Origin: Nemertoderma westbladi
Taxonomy: Eukaryota; Xenacoelomorpha; Nemertodermatida; Nemertodermatidae
Direction of reading: 5' to 3'
NCBI GenBank assembly: GCA_032718475.1
Contig: JAUCBJ010008444.1
Location: 1-22,089, forward strand
Length of the DNA: 22,089 bases
The notes beneath the pieces are model-generated. The model saw only the letters and a program-made list of their open reading frames with translations, made no database searches and had not been told where the DNA came from. A program made the translations under genes and the position numbers. Position 1 is the first letter of the stretch, and each line of letters opens with the position of its first letter. This document shows, in pieces, positions 16,861 to 22,089 of this stretch.

Positions 16861-18134
16861 GGTCAACTTATTGCCATTTTCGTTATTGTGTACTGCTGAC
16901 TGTAGAGTTGGCTGCTGATCTATAATAGTTGTTGTATGTATTAATTAAATATTAAATCATTTTTGTAGAGGGAAGTTAATTATGTTTTGGCCAGATGATA
17001 GTTGAACAAAGTTTGTTAGCTGGGCATTCAAAACTGACCCACCTGAATGTTTTTTTTTGTTATACAGTTAGTGTGTAGAGTTGAGTAGAGTAGTTTAGTA
17101 GAGTTGAAGATACTTTTTAAATGTTTTTTTCTGACCAAAATTTCAAAAAACAATATTCGTAGACAGCACTGCCAATAAATTACATATCAAAAATAACGCA
17201 AAAATTTTTTTCCTCAAAATTTTAAATTTTCCAAATTTTTTGGTGACTGGGGGGGGGGGGGGGGGTACTTTTTTTTCGATCCGCTACAACTCTGGAACGC
17301 TTGGTCCAAATTCTTTGGGGTTTTATTTTTCAACTTAATTCGTGGTCCTCTTTCATCCTATCCATGTTTCGAAATCCCAAACATCGCCGTTCAAAAATAA
17401 ATTATTTCTAATTATATAATTTTACCTTTTTCAAAAAAAGTGCAATATTTTATTAACGCCTTTACGGAATTTGATGGTGTTTTCTAATTTTAAATTAAAC
17501 GCAATATCCTGAATTTCACTACCCTAGTTTCGAAGCACCAATGCCAAGACTTCACATACTTTCTGAGGAAATTTTTCTAGAATAATTTGTATTTGATTAC
17601 ATTCATACTGTATTTAGTCCATGGGCCAGCCAGCATAGGGGATACTTTTGGGTAACTACACGGAACTTATATTTTTGGGAAGACCTAGCTTCTGGCCATT
17701 CATTTTGATATGATAACAAATCTGAATCGGTAGCTGACTTGGTGTTATCACCGGTTGTCATGGAAATGGTAAAACAACAAACATGCTGTAGTATTCTAAT
17801 AACTCAATATAAATTCATCGCATCTTTTGAAAAAGATGGCTACTGGTCTAACAATTCTAAATGTGACATACAATTCTGGAATATAATTATTGTTACCATG
17901 GGAACGATGTTAAATGAAAACTGACATGTTTTAGAAAAATAGCAACCATTCTAGAACAATAGTCAATAATATAGATATATATATAATAATATAGAACAAT
18001 AATATTTTAAAAACAAATTGCCACATTTTATTGAATATTAGTTTTGGAAAATTTTGGTATACTGAGAGCTAAACCTGTTTTGTTATAACGGTGATATATG
18101 GTTCCAAAGATATGTTGTACAACATAAAGCCTTA
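16861..18134. other. Intergenic AT-rich DNA
   Basis: No coding region is supported. It contains 17 consecutive G at 17249-17265 and an X-box-like GTTACCATGGGAAC at 17892-17905, with a weaker one (GTTGTCATGGAAAT) at 17754-17767. The 61-codon plus frame spanning these (17739-17924) has no motif. Confidence 0.5.
17249..17265 (+). repeat. Poly-G tract (17 G)
   Basis: Seventeen consecutive G in otherwise A/T-rich sequence, followed closely by T8. Confidence 0.95.
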
Positions 18135-18249
18135 TGTGGGGCGAGCCACGAAGTGAGTGAGCCTTAGCGTAGTGGTACCATTAATCAACCTGTGGGGCGA
18201 GCCACGAATTGAGTGAGCCTTAGCGTAGTGGTACCATTAATCAACCTGT
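18135..18249. repeat. 56-bp tandem duplication
   Basis: The unit beginning TGTGGGGCGAGCCACGAA is present at 18135-18190 and 18191-18246 with one difference (GAAGTGAG versus GAATTGAG). It is followed by CGTTCTGTCGTTCTTG and a TTAATAACTCGGCC stretch. The near-identity points to a recent duplication. Confidence 0.92.
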
Positions 18250-20064
18250 CGTTCTGTCGTTCTTGTTCAATTTTAAACGTTAATAACTCGGCCAATCTTC
18301 GATGAAATCTATCCAAACTTGGTACACATGTTGTTTGGCAAAAGTTTAGAAATTTTCCGAGTTGAATTTTCGTGTGGCCTTCGAGAAGCTAAGATAATAG
18401 CAGTTAATTAGTTATTTAAATTGATTACGTTAAAAACAGCACTTTCAACCTGCCTGTTAAAGGAAATTAATTGTTTTACAGTATAAGACTTCAATAATTA
18501 TATTTAAAAATTATACAGATGTAATCTACATACTCCATTCTATTATAGTTTTTAATTAGTTCAAGTGATTTGCTTTAATAATTGTGTCTTTAATTGATCT
18601 AAAGTAATTAAAACGGCATAAAAAATTGATTCTCATTAAATACTGCTCATTTATTGGCCAACATGCTGGTACATAGATGGAAGGATGTGTGTGTAAGGCA
18701 GCCAGTTGCTGGGAATGATTATTGGTCATTGACCAATAATCATTCCCAGCAACAAGTAAAATTTCACTGTTGTCCAGCCAGAGGGTTTATAGTGTTTTCC
18801 CTATGTTTTACTGAGATTACTTAACGTGTCCCATGCGAGTAGTACATTTAAGATTACCAATTCAGTGTAATCGATGCATTAAATTTCCTGTTGATCAATC
18901 ATTTTAATGTTTTCCGGGTGCTTTACAGTGTTTTTCATATGTTTTTCTAGTGTTTTGCTAGTGTTTTCCTAATTTAGAATTATCCTTCTTCCTAGACCTA
19001 GGCCTACTCTTGTTTATAATATACTTATTGGGAATTTGATCCAAAGGCAAATTCACAGCTAGCTAGCTGGGTTTCTAGTATTGAAATATAGTTGTGATCA
19101 AATCAGGGGACTTGGTTTTCACTCAGGAATAACTCCAAACCCCAGTAAATCGATTTCAACTATTCAGACTACGAAGTAGGTTTGCTGTATTTTTAGGGCT
19201 AAATTTGGCAAATTTTGCAAAATTTTAAACGCCATGAGGCTGGGGTAGATTTATAGGAAAATCACAATTTCACATTTCGTGTTTGTTTCCAACCTATTTG
19301 ACATTAAATATTTGCATCTTCCTTAACTTTTATCAAAAATACAAAATATCCAAGAATTTCAAAACTGGCATTGCCTTCTCAAAAATTTGAAATGTTCAAG
19401 TGTCGTGAGGCCCGCTTAGAATTTTTCAAAATCAAAAATTTTTTTTTGCAAAGTTAGTTTAGACCGATTTGGCATCAGAAAAATAGTGCTTCCCTTAAAA
19501 GTAAAGAAAAAATTTTTTTTCACTCCACCCTATTGGTCAAGTCTCTGCTGGTGTGGAGCTAGGTGGCTGGGAGTTGTGGCTGTAGACTAACCAGAGAGGA
19601 ATTGTAATAGGCAACCAGTATTGCTATTCCAGCCCAGACAGCATTCTTTAAATCCCACATCCCACCATCCTTCCTGTATTCCAATTCCTATTGACTCTAC
19701 TATAAATGTTGTATTGCTATCTCAGGTAAATGACAGATACATGTATAATAACATAAATACTATCCATGGCATGGCTGTTGTGTAGGCTTATATATGAAAT
19801 AGTTTATTCCACAATGTATTTGTCTGGTTATTTTTTAATTGAATTTTTGTAAAGTAGTAAAATTAATGTTCTTAAAAATAATTTTATTATTTTATATGTA
19901 ACCAAGGAAATTAGCTACAATTTTTCGCTGCAGCTTTAAGAGTGTACATTGATTTAATATTATTTCAATACCCATATTACTACATCAGCATACGATGCGT
20001 TGGCGTTGTATCACACATCTCCACATAAATGTATCAGCAGTTACTCGCACAGTTTCGAAACTTC
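18250..20064. other. Intergenic with one large palindrome
   Basis: No gene is recognised. It holds the 49-bp palindrome at 18705-18753 and a degenerate series of AGTGTTTTCC/GTGTTTTNCTA words at about 18791-18970. TAGGCCTA occurs at 18999. The rest is unremarkable AT-rich DNA. Confidence 0.5.
18705..18753. repeat. 49-bp near-perfect palindrome
   Basis: Two 24-nt arms (18705-18728 and 18730-18753) are exact reverse complements around one central base at 18729. The arm contains TTGCTGGGAATGATTATTGG. Pairing fails at 18704/18754. Its architecture, with a one-base centre, is the same as the palindrome at 3296, but the sequence is unrelated. Confidence 0.9.
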
Positions 20065-20521
20065 GCATAGTTATAACTGTATAAAGGTCGTCAGTCTGCG
20101 TTTAGGAAAAATAATTTATGACAATACAGGACGAGCGACGAGCGCAACGAGGCATATAATGAAGACGAGTACTGCGTAGACTATATTCCTATAAACCATA
20201 CCTGGCTGCGCCTATTGAACGCATCGGTAGTTATAAAGATCGTCAGTCTGCGTTTAGGAAATATATTTAAATACAAAACAGGACGAGCACAACGAGGCTT
20301 ATAAAGAAGACGAGTACTGCGTTGACTATATTATTATATAAACCACCTGGCTTCACACATTGATCGCATCCCTAGTTATTATTATTATAAAGATCGTCCT
20401 AGCCTGCGTTTAAGAAATATATTTAAATTCAAAACAGGACGAACGCAACGAGGCTTATAATGAAAACGAATACTGCGTTTATTATATTCCTATAAACCAC
20501 CTGGATTTGCATATTGAACGT
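20065..20521 (+). repeat. Satellite-like array, three copies of about 153 bp
   Basis: The CGTCAGTCTGCGTTTAGGAA word starts at 20089 and 20241, and a diverged form (CGTCCTAGCCTGCGTTTAAG) at 20395, giving periods of 152 and 154 bp. Each unit also carries CAGGACGAGC..CAACGAGGC, GAAGACGAGTACTGCG and TATAAACCACCTGG. Copies differ by substitutions and small indels. I see no coding capacity. Confidence 0.9.
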
Positions 20522-21070
20522 GCGATTGGAAATAAGTTCGTGCTACCCTTCCGCGGGTGGTAGATGTCGCGGTTATGTATTGGTGGGTGGGAAGGGTGGG
20601 GGGGGGGGGGGGGGTGCAGATTAAAAGGGCTGAACACGTACTGTACCCCTTTCTTTAATTGATTGGTGGTGTGGTAAATTTCTCAAATACTGATTTTCTG
20701 ATACAGTCGCTCAGTTTTAATTTGTATTTCATAACTGGGCCTGGTGCTGCGCGAAGGCCCCACGAACGTGTATTATTGTGTTCTGCAGAGATTACCTCTC
20801 ATGCAGACGAATTGTACTCCTGGTTCGATTGTAGCCAGACACAAATTTATTACATGTCAGTATGTACGATTGATGTCAACATGTATTATTTTAATTGAAT
20901 TATATTTTGTACTTGTAATCTATTCTGTCGTTGCATATAATTTTTAGCGGGCAATCATATAAAGTTTTAGCGGACATGGTAAGGCAAAAAACCGGCAATG
21001 CGCCAAATACCTTTCACAGCTTAGCCGTGATGATTCATATTATGACATCTAACAGCTGGTTGCTGACATG
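20522..21070. other. Intergenic with a 17-G run
   Basis: A G-rich strand at 20581-20614 ends in 17 consecutive G (20598-20614). Overlapping plus frames at 20659-20947 have no recognisable motif. Confidence 0.5.
20598..20614 (+). repeat. Poly-G tract (17 G)
   Basis: Preceded by GGTGGGTGGGAAGGGT, so the whole G-rich patch fits a quadruplex pattern. Confidence 0.95.
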
Positions 21071-21078
21071 GAAACAGC

Positions 21079-21180
21079 CATTGGACGCATGGTTCTTTGT
21101 TTGGCTTGAGCCAATCAGAGCGATTTTTCCTGTCGACGTGTAGCTTTTCGGCCGATCATAAGGAGAGTGTTCAGTCTTAC
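21079..21180 (+). promoter_or_regulatory. Possible promoter with paired CCAAT boxes
   Basis: An inverted CCAAT (ATTGG, 21080-21084) and a near-consensus NF-Y site (GAGCCAATCAGAG, with CCAAT at 21111-21115) are 31 bp apart, about three helical turns, a spacing seen at real NF-Y promoters. A GACGTG word follows at about 21135. A TCAGTCT initiator-like word lies at about 21171, some 60 bp after the second box. No TATA box and no coding exon were identified to the right, so this remains a suggestion. Confidence 0.3.
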
Positions 21181-22089
21181 TGTTTTTACTTGATACTTTG
21201 TGTTATTGCTATCTAGGCCAGGAACAACGGCTCTAGAGTCAATTCGTTTCAGACTTTAGAAGAAACATTAGTAGGCTTAAGATTATAGAGCGTATAACTG
21301 TTATCGGTCCATATCAGTACATTGTCATATCATATCTTAACCTACCGTCTTAATGGTTTGCTGTTGTTTGGTTGAATATTATTTTGGAGAACATTTATAA
21401 AGAACCCAAATTTCCCAATTTTCTTGATACACTACAGGTTAGAGAGACGGGTTATATATAGCGATTGCGACTTATATTATTGTGGTTTGTAGTGAATTTA
21501 ATGCTATTTGATAAGCACTACATGAATCCGTTGCTGTTCTCTTTATATATGATAAAATTCATTGACGGTCGGCAAATTAGTGAGCAGTATTGTGTGTTAC
21601 CGGTAGTGTGCATGATTGTGACTGATAACTAAGCATTTCCTAAAGAATGCGCCTCATACGTGAATCATAAGCCTTACCGACTTACCGTTGTGATTAGTAT
21701 AAGTCATAGCTCTGTTTAAATAGATAGAGCGCCACGTCCTAAAGGAACTGCTAATATTTCCCGAAAGTGAATAATATTAGTCAGAAATTAATTATTAACG
21801 ATCAATCGAATAATACAGTACAGTAAGCTTACACTGCAATAATAATCTAAGCCCTCAGAATCCAGTCTCCCGGGAATATCCAGCGGGTGAATGGACGCGT
21901 ACTAGGCTGGCTTCTGCTAATGTTGTGTTTATTGGTATTAAATATTTGTCATCTTCTAAAGTCTATTTATAAACCAAAAGACATATAAATTTTGGCAGGT
22001 TAAACTGCTAAAGGTCTTCAAAAGTGCGTACAATAACAGTTATTGACTTTATTGCAGTAAGCAATAAAGTTGAAAGTACCGGTAGACCG
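21181..22089. other. Window end, no gene recognised
   Basis: AT-rich with no long open frame. TACCGGTA occurs at 21598 and 22077. A 10-bp-stem hairpin lies at 22046-22070. If the CCAAT region is a promoter, an untranslated first exon would fall here, but I cannot delimit it. Confidence 0.4.
22046..22070. repeat. Short hairpin with AATAAA in the stem
   Basis: Arms ACTTTATTGC (22046-22055) and GCAATAAAGT (22061-22070) pair fully around a 5-nt loop. Because of the symmetry, an AATAAA poly(A)-signal hexamer occurs on both strands. Confidence 0.7.

Noticed and set aside
20065-20521. CRISPR-like regular repeats
   Set aside because: The whole 153-bp unit repeats with no unique spacers, and the DNA is animal-type.
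20659-21143. Three short overlapping plus frames
   Set aside because: No recognisable domains, and the last one runs into the CCAAT-box region, which looks regulatory rather than coding.

Overview
The window reads as non-coding, AT-rich DNA from an animal nuclear genome. It has eukaryotic retroelement remnants (LINE and Ty3/gypsy), a tRNA-like SINE head, several satellite arrays, no operon-like gene packing and no long intact host gene. A marine invertebrate, perhaps an echinoderm or another non-vertebrate deuterostome, is my best guess. It rests on the style of the LINE proteins and on the abundant palindromic octamer TAGGCCTA; it is inference and not proof of a clade.

Layout. 1-830: no gene. 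831-1069 (-): decayed C-terminus of a LINE polyprotein. 1070-3295: AT-rich, nothing recognisable. 3296-3362: 67-bp near-perfect palindrome followed directly by a dispersed repeat. 3787-4335: two kinds of short tandem duplication. 4666-5868: about 1.2 kb bounded by 60-bp inverted repeats, with three evenly spaced small palindromes at its left end, probably a non-autonomous DNA transposon. 7031-7264: small inverted-repeat element carrying a 54-bp repeat seen again at 14.5 and 15.1 kb. 8289-9517 (-): 3' ends of two different LINEs, one after the other. 11.2-11.45 kb (-): probable tRNA-derived SINE. 11.57-11.73 kb: CpG-rich patch with a consensus ETS site, the only place that resembles a host promoter and first exon. 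12587-12774: foldback built from 15-bp tandem units. 12783-14527 (+): broken LINE reverse transcriptase starting right after that foldback. 14533-15157: inverted repeats enclosing another LINE scrap. 15386-16006 (-): C-terminal end of a Ty3/gypsy integrase. 16478-20521: three tandem arrays and a 49-bp palindrome in otherwise blank sequence. 21.08-21.18 kb: paired CCAAT boxes, a possible promoter firing rightward out of the window.

No set of genes here works together as a pathway. The coherent theme is a graveyard of nested retroelements and foldback DNA, with an unusual number of long perfect palindromes and pure G/C runs of 13-21 bases. All coordinates come from reading by eye, and family assignments come from remembered motifs, not from a search.
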